Under the pieces are notes generated by a model that was not told the DNA's origin, made no database searches, and saw only the letters and a program-made list of their open reading frames with translations. Of a stretch of 64,000 nucleotides of DNA, positions 35,122 through 44,515 are shown one piece after another. Each line of letters starts with the position of its first letter. Position 1 is the stretch's first letter. The translations under genes and the position numbers were made by a program. The stretch is from Lentisphaerae bacterium RIFOXYA12_64_32 (GTDB lineage: Bacteria > Verrucomicrobiota > Lentisphaeria > Oligosphaerales > YB12-FULL-65-16): assembly GCA_001803235.1 (NCBI GenBank), contig MHBL01000381.1, positions 1 to 64,000 on the forward strand. The letters are read 5' to 3'.

Positions 35122-38100
35122 ATGCCTACGCGCATACCCATACGCCAGAGGAACGCAGCAATGAACTCAACTCCATGCCATGGGCAGAGATGTCTCCCGC
35201 TTTGCCTTTCCGTCTTCCGTCTTCTCTCCCCATTCAGCATTCAGCATTCATCACTCAGCATTTCCCCCCGCCCCCGTCTGCCGTTCAGCATTCAGCATTC
35301 AGCATTCAGCATTTCCCTGCTCTCCATCGTCACGGCGCTTCTCATGCCCCGCGCCCACGCCCTCGAGCCCTTCTACCGCGAACTCAGTTCCGAGAGCGAG
35401 CCGTACCGGCATCACGCCCAGTCCCGCTTTGAGACTGGCGTCAACACCCATGACGACTACTGGGAAAACGAGTCCGAGTCCGGGATGCACGAACTCGAGT
35501 ACGTCCAGCACGGGCCCAAGGCGGTCGCCGTGGATGCGAACGGCAACGTCTACGTGGTCGGTGCGCACAAGGGCACGGTCGGCGAACAGGGCAGCAGCGG
35601 CATTGTGAAACTCGCCGGCAGCAATGGCTTTTCGGTGTCGTACTCCGACGGTTACATCGCCAAGATGGACGCGAACGGCAACTGGCTTTGGTCGAAGAAC
35701 CTGCGCACGGTCCTCGCCAGCGTCCGCGACCAGGCCCAGCCCTTCTACCCGCGCTGCGTCAAGGTCACCACGGACGCCCTCTACATTGCCGGCGACACCG
35801 AGCGCAACACGGCCGATGACATCTGGACGCCCAGCGACTGTCACTCCGCCGCGTTCGTCGCCAAACTGAACTTGGACGGCGCCTGCCAGTGGTGCACGTT
35901 CTTCAACTACGTCGACGACGCGGCGGCATACAAGCTCACCCACTCCAAGTACCTCGACCCGGAGCCCCAAGTCCACATCGCCGACATCGAGGTCGTGGGT
36001 GACAAAGTGCTGGTGGCCGGCGACTACTCCGGCGACCATCTGGAACTGCGCCAACACCACTCGGGCGGCTGGTCGCAGAACGTGCTGGGCGGTTCGAACG
36101 AGACCTGGTGGGATGACGACCTTGACGACGACGGCGACCGGGACTACCGCGTCACCGACATCTTTGCGGTCAAGTTGAACGCCGCTACGGGCAGGCACGT
36201 CTGGGCCACGCAGTTCGGGTTTGCCGAGGATGATTACTGCCACGCCGTGACCGGAGACCCCGAGGGCAACGTCTACATCGCCTGGAAGGTCGCCAACGAC
36301 ATCGAGCACAACCGCGACCCGAATAACATGGACTTCGCCCTCGAGTTCGGGGCCGACATCGGCGAGGAGGACGGCGTCGCCTTCATCGCCAAGCTGACCA
36401 GTTCTGGCGCCAAGGACACCTTGACCGAACTCTACCGCTTTGACACGGACGGGGCGTTCACCGACCTGGTGTTCGCCAACGACTATCTCTATGCCTGCGG
36501 CTACTGGCGCGATAACATCCATTCCGAGGATGCCGACGCCGACGACTACGACGCGCGCATCGATAGCACCGGCACGGACGACAACTGGCACGGCGACAAG
36601 GCGGACGGGTTCGTCTGGCGTCTGAGCCCAAGTCTCTGGCGGCGGCAGTTGGTTTTCTTCACCGGCCGCGGCGAGATCCGGCCGGACGCCCTGACCGTCG
36701 ACGACGGGGGCAACGTCTTCGTGGTCGGTCGGTTCGCGCTTGGCACCATCGAGATTGGGCAGTTTGAACTGTCCACCGCCATGCCGTGGAGCTTCTTCGC
36801 CGCGCGCCTCGACGCCACGCTGAACGTGCAGGCGGCCGAGCGTTTCGAGGGCTCGGGCATCGCCTCGGTCTACGGCGCCGCCGTCGCGCCGCTGCCGGAC
36901 CAGGGCGGCTGCGCCATCGTGGGCGCGTACAAGGGCAGTTCATCGAGCGCCAGGATTACGTTCCGCTCCGGGAGCCTGACGAACGACCTGGTCTATGGCA
37001 GCAACTCGAACATCTACAAGGGCTTTCTCACCGAACTCGACTACTCGCTCGATAGCCTGCAGCAGGTCAGTGTGACACTCGGTTCCGAGGTTACGCTCCA
37101 GACCGGCGATCTCGAACCGTACGAAGGCACGCGCAAGCTGATCAAGCGCGGCAGTAGTGAACTGACCGTCGAGGTGCCCGAGTATCTCTATTACAACTCG
37201 TTGAATGCGCGCACCACCGATGCGAGCGCCGCCGTCCGGCGCTACCGCTGCGACGGGTTCACCTCGCAGCCCGCGGTCGTGCCGAAGCCGGGTGAGCCGC
37301 TGTACCAGCTCACCTTCTCGCCCAACGAAGACGCCACGGTGACCGCGCAGTGGACCGAGGAGTTCACCGTGTCCGTCTCCTCCGACCATGCGGACTTGGA
37401 CGACGATGCAGGCGACCCGGCCCTGAACGTGACCGGCGAGTGGCAGGAGTCCGGCACCTCGATTTCGGCGACCGTCGATGAGTATGTGGTTCCGGACCCC
37501 AAGGTGGGGACGCGCTACCGCTGCCGCGGCTACCGGTTGACTCGGGGCGGCACGGTCGACGAGGTGATTTTCAGCTACGACAAGACGTTCGACGAGGAAG
37601 AAGAGACCATTGCCCGGCGCGGCATCACGGCCTTCTCTCTCAGCGCCCCGACCAGCATCGAGTTCCTCTGGGAGAAGCAGCATCGGCTATCGGTCTCGAG
37701 CAATGCCTCGGACACCGACAGCGGTCCCAGGACCGAAGTGTCCGATGAGATTTTTGTAGGGAGCGGTTCGGTCTGGCTGGCGCACGGCGTGTCCATGGAC
37801 CTCAGCGCCCAGGTCGTCAACGTGTACGGCAGCGATATGGCGCCGCAGACGCGCGACGGCGACGGCGACATCCCCGACGCTGGCAACGGCGATCCCGTGA
37901 ACGGCGTTATCTTGACCCAGCCCTCCGCGGTCGTCTGGGAGTACGCCTTCCTGATCTATACCGGCGGCTGCCTGTTGGGAGAGGACGTCCCGATCGAGGA
38001 AATCCTCGATGGCCAGGATGGCCGGCCGAGTTACGAAAACGTCGACCTGACCCAGAACCCCCTGGTCGCCATCAAGGGCGGTGCAGCCCCGGTCGGGAGC

Positions 38101-41100
38101 AACGGCGCCAATATGGCGCTGTGGGGCGGCCCGGAGGGACAGCGGCGGCTGTACACGCTGCGGCCGGGCGTGATCCGCGTCGAATGGATGCGCAAGGACG
38201 AGGTCGGCAAGCGTCACATCACGGAAGTGACGGTGGACGAGCCGTCGGCGCCTGAGCACTACCGCTACCGCCACATTGCCAACACGACATACGTCAATCT
38301 CGAGCCGGCCCTTAACGATCACCAGCACTTCGTGCGGCTCGAGTATTCGACCAGCGGCGCCCGGGTCAGCGAAAGCCGGTTCACGGCGCGCCGTGCGGGC
38401 TACGCGGTGCTGCTGTTCACCACCACTGACGAAGACGGCGAGCCCGCGACCGGCAATGTCACCGGGGAGTATGTCAGCGTGCGGCTGGTCTCGACTGCCG
38501 AGTACAACGCGGGAACGGTCGAAACGGGGTCCGCCACCGTCGGCCAGGAGATCACCAGCAGCTACCATGACCCGGATATGGTCGAGAACGGCTACATTTT
38601 CAACGCGCTGACGCGCTACAACGACCTGCTGCATGACCGCGACACGCATACCGGCCCGATCTTCCCGGTCAATGATGGGGGGGACGACTTCACGGTGGTC
38701 TGGTACGAGGTGGTCGACGACATTGCCTGGCCCTACAAGCCGGTCAAGTACAGTGTGACCTGGCCGGACGCCGACGACATGAAGGTCATCTACATCGCCA
38801 GCCGCATGGGTTCGGAGGGCAAAGACCGGTTCGGCAACGATCATGTCTGGCCCGACGTCAATGGCGAGAACCGCAACTACCTCGATCCGGCGCGCTACAC
38901 CGACCTGGCGGTGTTTTTCCAGAACGACGTGACTGCTGCCGGCTACAACCCGAACGAGGAGCACGCCGTACTCGCGACCTCGTTCCGGCACCGGGACTGG
39001 GCCACGCCGCCGGTCGCTGTGTACGCCCTGCGCAACGACCTGAACGTGCTCAGCGGCAGCGGCCGTACCTCGCCGGTCGCGGTGCTGCTCCAGTACTACG
39101 ACACGGTCGACGAATGCTACCGGATGGAGTTGTTCCATGTCGTCCCCGAGTTCCCGGCCCAGGGCTACCAGTTCCGGTACGCTATGGACGCGGGCGAACC
39201 GGTGGTGCCGCCGTATCCGCTGGATGCGGTCATCGGCGTCAGCTTTTGCGACGAGACCGTGATCGCGAACCCGGACTACGACAACGACGGCGCCGCCGAC
39301 CAGCGCTGCGTCTGGCAGGACTCGCGTGGCCAGTACTGGGCGATTTCGGCCGATACATTCGAGGACGGCGAGGGTACGGTCTACGACCCCTCGATCACGG
39401 CCAAGTTCTACTACCCACTGGACCCAACCTTCTGGTACGGCGACAGCGGTCAGCCCGGCGATCACATCGCCTGGCATCTCGATTTCGACGGCGACGGCCA
39501 GGACGCGCAGGTGGACGTGCTCTACACCCTGACCTGGCCCGCGGACGTACCCGTGCTCAAGATTGGCGAAACGTTGATGTTCGCGGGGGGCGAGTATGCC
39601 TCCGACCAGAGCGATTCGGACCTGGGTTTGCCCGACGTCATCAAGTGGGCCTGCGGTCAGATTGTGTACGACTCGCTGAATCCAACGATGGATACGACGA
39701 AGGTTTTCACCCAATTCCTGGCGCGCCTGATCTATCCGGTCGAACTGCGCAAGGTCGAACTCCGGTATGCCGACGTCCCGAGCGAGGCCAAGATGACCAT
39801 GGGCCGCGAGGGGTACATGGAGTTCGACGACCTGCATGCCGGGCTGAAGCGCCGGTTCCTCTACGACCGCACCAACCAGCGCCTCATCTTCCGCGGCCTG
39901 CTGAACAGCCGTGCGGTCGGGGACGCGAGCCTCTACGACCGGGCCCTGGGCGTCCCGGTGTTGCAGCCCAACATCATGAGCTACTGGGAGTACCAGACCC
40001 TCAAGGACCTGGACAGCGGCCGCAACGCGCAGGCCTGGCAGGACACCGTCGACGCTCTGTACCGCAAGTGCCGCAACCCCGAGGAACTCGACCGCAATGT
40101 CATCCCCAACGATTGGACGGTCGGGCTGACGCCGGCCACGCTGCTGGACGGGACGGTCGATGACGATGAGGGCGAACCTCAACTCATGTGGGGGCCGGGA
40201 CTGGCGCTGGTCGGCAATCCCGCCCTGCTGAAGCCGGGTCTGTGGGACCAGGACGAAGGCTATGTCACCATCCTGGAGAACGACGACGAAGACCTCGGCA
40301 ACCTGCCCGTGACCCCGCACATCTTCCGGATCCGCAAGGACCAGCGCTACCGCGGCAGCATCGTGATGATGGAGCCGGCCAACGTCTTCGACGAGAAGGT
40401 CACGCTGCGTTACAGCGGCGATTTCGGCGGCAATCCCGATGAGCTCGTTTTCGAGTGGTGGTACCGCGAGGATGACGGGACCAATCCGCTGCCGCCAGAC
40501 CAGGCGCCCGCTGGGAGCTGGAAACTGTTCTCCGACCCGAGCGGGCGCAACGGCTTGGGCATGGCGGAGATCAGCATGGCCGGCGCCGCCAAGGTCCTGC
40601 TGGTCGACAATCGTTTCTACTGCCGCTGGCGGCATTACCTCGAGAGCGCCTGGTCCGACTGGGCCGGCAGTCCGGCGTCGCGGCCCGGCGCCTACGAACC
40701 CCAGCTCGCCTACGGCTGGATCAAGCGTGTGCTCGACAAGATCAACCCGTACGACGCGCGCATCAGCGAGTTCGGCGACGGCGCGCCCGCGACCTACACC
40801 AGCATGTTACGCCAGGCCGGCCGCCGCTATGAGGGCCCCATCGCGCTGAACCCGGACCCAAATGTGATCGAGGACTACGGGCTCATCGAGATTTACGAAA
40901 CCGTGCTCAAACGCGCCCGTGATTTGAGCATTGACTTGAGCACGCCGCAGACCTCGTCAGGCGTCAACTCCGCGCTGCTGCTGGCCACCTCGCGCATCGC
41001 CAAGCTCTACATGCTGCTCGGTAACGAGGCCTACTCCGACGCGCTTGACCCCACCATCGGCTTCGGCGAGGACAGCACCGAGTATGGCAGCATGGCGCCG

Positions 41101-44100
41101 ACCATCTTCTGTTTCCAGAACCAGCTCGCGTCACTGCTCGATGAGGAACTGTGCCTGCTGCGCGGCCGCGACAGTACGGGCGCTTCGCCCGCCTACAATC
41201 GCTTGCTGTGGAATTTCACCAACGAGGACGGCGAAGCGGCTTACGCGCTGTCGTACAACATCAGCGATGTGAACTACGACGGGTTTATCGACGAGGACGA
41301 CGGCGCGCTGCTCTATCCGCAGGGCCACGGCGACGCCTGGGGCCATTACCTCATGGCGCAGCGCGTTTACTACCGGCTGCTCCAGCATCCTTACTTCAAC
41401 TGGGAACCCAGGACCGAGTCGTACGCGATCGGCGGCGTGCCCATTGCGGTCGATTACCTCGATGAACGCACCTTCGCCAATGTTGCCGCTGCCAAGGCCA
41501 AGGCGGGGGTGGACATCGTCTCGCTCGAGTACCGCAGCCACTATGTCGAGGACCCGGACGGCCAGTGGCAGGGCTACACCGACACGGACACGGACCGGGC
41601 CTGGGGCGTCACCGGGTGGGCGCGGCGCGCCGGCCAGGGCGCACTGTTCGACTGGGCGGTGGCCAACGCCATCGTTCCGAGCGAAGACACCGAGCACACC
41701 GGCCTGGCCAAGATCGACCGCACGACGGTGACGGATATCCGCGAAGTCTCGGCGCACGCGGCGCAGATCGCCAGCAAGCTTGACGACGCCAATGTCGGCC
41801 TCAACCCGCTCGGGCTCTCGGTCGATGTCGTGCCCATGGACATCGACCCCGCCCTGGTCATGTGGGAGGCATGGGAGGCCCGGACCCACTTCGAGCAGAT
41901 TTACGACCGCGCCATCAAGGCGGTCGATAACGCTCGCCGTATCTTCAACCATACCAACGAGATCAACAACATGCTCCGGCAGGTGGCCAACACCACCGAC
42001 GAGTTCTCGCGCGACGTGGTCGAGCAGGACCGTGACTACCGCAACCGCCTCATCGAGATTTTCGGCACACCCTACGAAGGCACGATCGGCGCGGGCAAGG
42101 TCTATCCGACCGGCTACACCGGCCCCGACATCTTCTACTACATGTACGTCGATGTCAACGAGGTCAGCGCCAAGACAGTGCCGGAGCCCTCGGCGTCGTT
42201 CAAGGCCTACTACAAGCCGGTGCAGTATGGAGTGTTGCCGTATCTTGACGACACCAAGGTGGACGCCGGCGCGCTGGTCGAGGCCGGGGACCTGAGTCCG
42301 TTGGACCCTGAGTCCATCCATTTCTTCGAAGGCGACATGGACAATCCGGCGCTCGGACGTGCCTACCCGGAGATTCTCGAGGTCGACTACCCGCAGACCG
42401 CGGCGGACTTCACGTTCCACGCGCCGTCGGCCTGGGGCACGCGCAAGTCGCCCGGGTCGATCCAGCGCGGGGTCAGCGACCTGATCCAGGCCGAGGCGGA
42501 CCTGAAGCAATCCGTTGCCGCCTACAACACCCACGTCATCCACATCCGGACCATGTTCGAGACCATCGCGGCCCGGGGCAAACTCGCCGTGGACCAGATC
42601 GAAATCAGCAACAACGAGTACGTGCAGGCCACGCTGTACGAGAAGTTCGCGAAGGTATCGGAGTTCGCCGCGGCGATCGCCTTCGACTTCGCCGACAGTT
42701 CGGAAGGCAACATCAAGGCCATTGCCGAATTCCTGCCCAAGATGATTGGCACCTCGACCGACCCCACCGCCCCGGCGCGCGGTGCCCTCCACGTCGCCGC
42801 CGAGTCGACCAACTGGGTCGCCAAGGGGTTCGGGACGGGCTTCTCGGTCGCGGCCGCCGTCCTGGAAGGGCTTGGCGAACGCGTGCATCACAATGCCGAG
42901 CAGAAGATCGTGATGGCTGACTACGAGTACGACATTGGCTGCCAGCTCGGCGACGTCGAGGTGGAACTGGTGCGGGAAGGCGAAATGCGCATGGAGATTT
43001 TTGCGCGCCGCGAGCGCCTGCGCCAGGCGACCGACGAGTACAAGGCCGCGGTGCAGGAAGGCATGCGCCTGCTCGATGAGCGCCGAGCCTACAATCAGAA
43101 GGTCTCCGGCGTCACGCAGAAGCACCGCTACCAGGACATGGCGTTCCGGATCTTCCGCAATGACGCGTTGCAGAAGTACCGGGCCGCGTTCGACCTGGCC
43201 GCGCGCTACGTCTACCTGGCCGCCAAGGCGTACGACTACGAGACCAACCTGGACGCGAACGACCCCGCCTCGGCGCAGGGGGTCTTGACCGATATTGTCA
43301 AGCAGCGCACACTTGGCCAGTTCATCGATGACGCGCCGGTCCTCGGCCGTGGCGGGCTGGCAGATATCCTCCAGACCCTGGCGGTCAACTTCGACGTGCT
43401 CAAGGGGCAGATGGGGTTCAACAACCCGCAGATGGAGAGCGGCCGCTTCTCGCTGCGCACCGAACTGTTCCGCATCAGGCACAACACCATGGACATCACG
43501 GAAGAGGAGCAGGCACAGGCTGACCTGCAGTGGGAGCGGCTGCTCGAACGCAGCCGGGTCGATGACCTGTGGACCGTGCCCGAGTTCCGACGCTATTGCC
43601 GGCCCTTCGCGCCCGAGAGCCTCGGCACCCAGCCGGGGCTGGTCATTCAGTTCTCGACCGAGATCGTCTCGGGCAAGAACTTCTTCGGCCGGCCCCTGGG
43701 CGGCGGCGATCATTCGTACGATCCTACGAACTTTGCGACCAAGATCCGTTCCGTCGGCGTCTGGTTCGAGAACTACGATGGCGCCGGCCTGTCCCTGACG
43801 CCGCGGGCCTACCTGGTCCCCGCCGGCCTGGATGTCATGCTCGTGCCCACGAGCAACGAGCTGGCCGTCCGCCAGTGGAAGGTGGTCGACCAGAGTCTGC
43901 CCATACCGCTGCCGCTGACGGATAGCCAGCTCGCATCCCCGACATACATCCCCATCAACGACTCGCTCAATGGCACGTTTGCCAAGATCCGGCGCTTCTC
44001 GCGCTTGCGCTGCTACCACGACAGCGGCCTGATCGAAGAGGAGGAGATGACGTTCGACAGCCGGCTCATCGGCCGGTCCGCCTGGAACAGCCGCTGGCTG

Positions 44101-44259
44101 CTGATCATTCCCGGCGAAACCTTCCTGGCCGACCCCAAGGATGGCCTGGATACGTTCATTCACGGGAAGAAGGTCCCGGGCAGCACCACCGAGCGCGACG
44201 GCAATGGCGCGAAGGACATCAAGCTGTACTTCCAGACGTATGGGTATTCGGGGGGGTGA
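35122..44259 (+). CDS. Giant secreted protein: N-terminal propeller, Tc toxin A-like C-terminal third
   Basis: The leader (about residues 1-79) contains two FSIQHS heptamer tracts, then SLLSIVTALLMPRAHA. Residues about 130-610 hold seven blade motifs of the type AVAVDANGNVYVVGA. InlB-B/bacterial-repeat-like domains follow at about 640-930, then a long unassigned region. An EF-hand-like loop DVNYDGFIDEDDG lies near residue 2050. Residues about 2450-2730 are long amphipathic helices with RYQDMAFRIFRNDALQKYRA and LAARYVYLAAKAYDYETNL. The end is beta-rich (RSVGVWFENYDGAGLSLTPR ... KDIKLYFQTYGYSGG). This order (helices, a YLAAKAYDYE-type helix, FSLRTEL, then a terminal sandwich ending in an I-x-L-x-hydrophobic strand) parallels the pore and TcB-binding end of Tc toxin A. 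No TcB/TcC or Rhs gene is nearby. GGGAG lies 10 bases before the ATG at 35122. Confidence 0.7.
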   Translation: MPTRIPIRQRNAAMNSTPCHGQRCLPLCLSVFRLLSPFSIQHSSLSISPRPRLPFSIQHSAFSISLLSIVTALLMPRAHALEPFYRELSSESEPYRHHAQSRFETGVNTHDDYWENESESGMHELEYVQHGPKAVAVDANGNVYVVGAHKGTVGEQGSSGIVKLAGSNGFSVSYSDGYIAKMDANGNWLWSKNLRTVLASVRDQAQPFYPRCVKVTTDALYIAGDTERNTADDIWTPSDCHSAAFVAKLNLDGACQWCTFFNYVDDAAAYKLTHSKYLDPEPQVHIADIEVVGDKVLVAGDYSGDHLELRQHHSGGWSQNVLGGSNETWWDDDLDDDGDRDYRVTDIFAVKLNAATGRHVWATQFGFAEDDYCHAVTGDPEGNVYIAWKVANDIEHNRDPNNMDFALEFGADIGEEDGVAFIAKLTSSGAKDTLTELYRFDTDGAFTDLVFANDYLYACGYWRDNIHSEDADADDYDARIDSTGTDDNWHGDKADGFVWRLSPSLWRRQLVFFTGRGEIRPDALTVDDGGNVFVVGRFALGTIEIGQFELSTAMPWSFFAARLDATLNVQAAERFEGSGIASVYGAAVAPLPDQGGCAIVGAYKGSSSSARITFRSGSLTNDLVYGSNSNIYKGFLTELDYSLDSLQQVSVTLGSEVTLQTGDLEPYEGTRKLIKRGSSELTVEVPEYLYYNSLNARTTDASAAVRRYRCDGFTSQPAVVPKPGEPLYQLTFSPNEDATVTAQWTEEFTVSVSSDHADLDDDAGDPALNVTGEWQESGTSISATVDEYVVPDPKVGTRYRCRGYRLTRGGTVDEVIFSYDKTFDEEEETIARRGITAFSLSAPTSIEFLWEKQHRLSVSSNASDTDSGPRTEVSDEIFVGSGSVWLAHGVSMDLSAQVVNVYGSDMAPQTRDGDGDIPDAGNGDPVNGVILTQPSAVVWEYAFLIYTGGCLLGEDVPIEEILDGQDGRPSYENVDLTQNPLVAIKGGAAPVGSNGANMALWGGPEGQRRLYTLRPGVIRVEWMRKDEVGKRHITEVTVDEPSAPEHYRYRHIANTTYVNLEPALNDHQHFVRLEYSTSGARVSESRFTARRAGYAVLLFTTTDEDGEPATGNVTGEYVSVRLVSTAEYNAGTVETGSATVGQEITSSYHDPDMVENGYIFNALTRYNDLLHDRDTHTGPIFPVNDGGDDFTVVWYEVVDDIAWPYKPVKYSVTWPDADDMKVIYIASRMGSEGKDRFGNDHVWPDVNGENRNYLDPARYTDLAVFFQNDVTAAGYNPNEEHAVLATSFRHRDWATPPVAVYALRNDLNVLSGSGRTSPVAVLLQYYDTVDECYRMELFHVVPEFPAQGYQFRYAMDAGEPVVPPYPLDAVIGVSFCDETVIANPDYDNDGAADQRCVWQDSRGQYWAISADTFEDGEGTVYDPSITAKFYYPLDPTFWYGDSGQPGDHIAWHLDFDGDGQDAQVDVLYTLTWPADVPVLKIGETLMFAGGEYASDQSDSDLGLPDVIKWACGQIVYDSLNPTMDTTKVFTQFLARLIYPVELRKVELRYADVPSEAKMTMGREGYMEFDDLHAGLKRRFLYDRTNQRLIFRGLLNSRAVGDASLYDRALGVPVLQPNIMSYWEYQTLKDLDSGRNAQAWQDTVDALYRKCRNPEELDRNVIPNDWTVGLTPATLLDGTVDDDEGEPQLMWGPGLALVGNPALLKPGLWDQDEGYVTILENDDEDLGNLPVTPHIFRIRKDQRYRGSIVMMEPANVFDEKVTLRYSGDFGGNPDELVFEWWYREDDGTNPLPPDQAPAGSWKLFSDPSGRNGLGMAEISMAGAAKVLLVDNRFYCRWRHYLESAWSDWAGSPASRPGAYEPQLAYGWIKRVLDKINPYDARISEFGDGAPATYTSMLRQAGRRYEGPIALNPDPNVIEDYGLIEIYETVLKRARDLSIDLSTPQTSSGVNSALLLATSRIAKLYMLLGNEAYSDALDPTIGFGEDSTEYGSMAPTIFCFQNQLASLLDEELCLLRGRDSTGASPAYNRLLWNFTNEDGEAAYALSYNISDVNYDGFIDEDDGALLYPQGHGDAWGHYLMAQRVYYRLLQHPYFNWEPRTESYAIGGVPIAVDYLDERTFANVAAAKAKAGVDIVSLEYRSHYVEDPDGQWQGYTDTDTDRAWGVTGWARRAGQGALFDWAVANAIVPSEDTEHTGLAKIDRTTVTDIREVSAHAAQIASKLDDANVGLNPLGLSVDVVPMDIDPALVMWEAWEARTHFEQIYDRAIKAVDNARRIFNHTNEINNMLRQVANTTDEFSRDVVEQDRDYRNRLIEIFGTPYEGTIGAGKVYPTGYTGPDIFYYMYVDVNEVSAKTVPEPSASFKAYYKPVQYGVLPYLDDTKVDAGALVEAGDLSPLDPESIHFFEGDMDNPALGRAYPEILEVDYPQTAADFTFHAPSAWGTRKSPGSIQRGVSDLIQAEADLKQSVAAYNTHVIHIRTMFETIAARGKLAVDQIEISNNEYVQATLYEKFAKVSEFAAAIAFDFADSSEGNIKAIAEFLPKMIGTSTDPTAPARGALHVAAESTNWVAKGFGTGFSVAAAVLEGLGERVHHNAEQKIVMADYEYDIGCQLGDVEVELVREGEMRMEIFARRERLRQATDEYKAAVQEGMRLLDERRAYNQKVSGVTQKHRYQDMAFRIFRNDALQKYRAAFDLAARYVYLAAKAYDYETNLDANDPASAQGVLTDIVKQRTLGQFIDDAPVLGRGGLADILQTLAVNFDVLKGQMGFNNPQMESGRFSLRTELFRIRHNTMDITEEEQAQADLQWERLLERSRVDDLWTVPEFRRYCRPFAPESLGTQPGLVIQFSTEIVSGKNFFGRPLGGGDHSYDPTNFATKIRSVGVWFENYDGAGLSLTPRAYLVPAGLDVMLVPTSNELAVRQWKVVDQSLPIPLPLTDSQLASPTYIPINDSLNGTFAKIRRFSRLRCYHDSGLIEEEEMTFDSRLIGRSAWNSRWLLIIPGETFLADPKDGLDTFIHGKKVPGSTTERDGNGAKDIKLYFQTYGYSGG
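35231..35313 (-). repeat. Reverse heptamer arrays in the Tc A-like protein's leader
   Basis: Two tracts of ATTCAGC units (35231-35262 and 35284-35313) encode FSIQHSSLSI and FSIQHSAFSI within the signal peptide. They are inverted relative to the array at 34454-34611. Confidence 0.85.
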
Positions 44260-44263
44260 GGGG

Positions 44264-44323
44264 AAATGCTGAATGTCCAATGCTGAATGCGGAACGCTGA
44301 ATGCTGAATGCTGAAGGCTGAAG
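44264..44323 (+). repeat. GAATGCT heptamer array (forward) after the Tc A-like gene
   Basis: Seven to eight partly degenerate units start 5 bases after the stop codon. The remaining 190 bases up to the next ATG show no gene and no clear promoter. Confidence 0.8.
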
Positions 44324-44515
44324 ATGCGGAAGAAGCTGGGGAATGGCAGGAATGTTCGGACCGATGAATGTGAGAGTGGGCGGTAGGTGATGACAGATTC
44401 CGGCTCGGAAGCCAGGTGCGATGAGATTGGGGAGCAAGCAGTTGCCGAGATTCGCGAAGAACAGCGAGCCGGCCGGTAATCAGAGCGCCCACGGTTAACC
44501 TTGGGGTAGGACAAG

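Noticed and set aside
35122..44259. Complete Tc toxin locus
   Set aside because: No TcB or TcC gene, Rhs/YD repeats or hypervariable toxin domain is visible. Only the C-terminal part of one protein resembles TcA.
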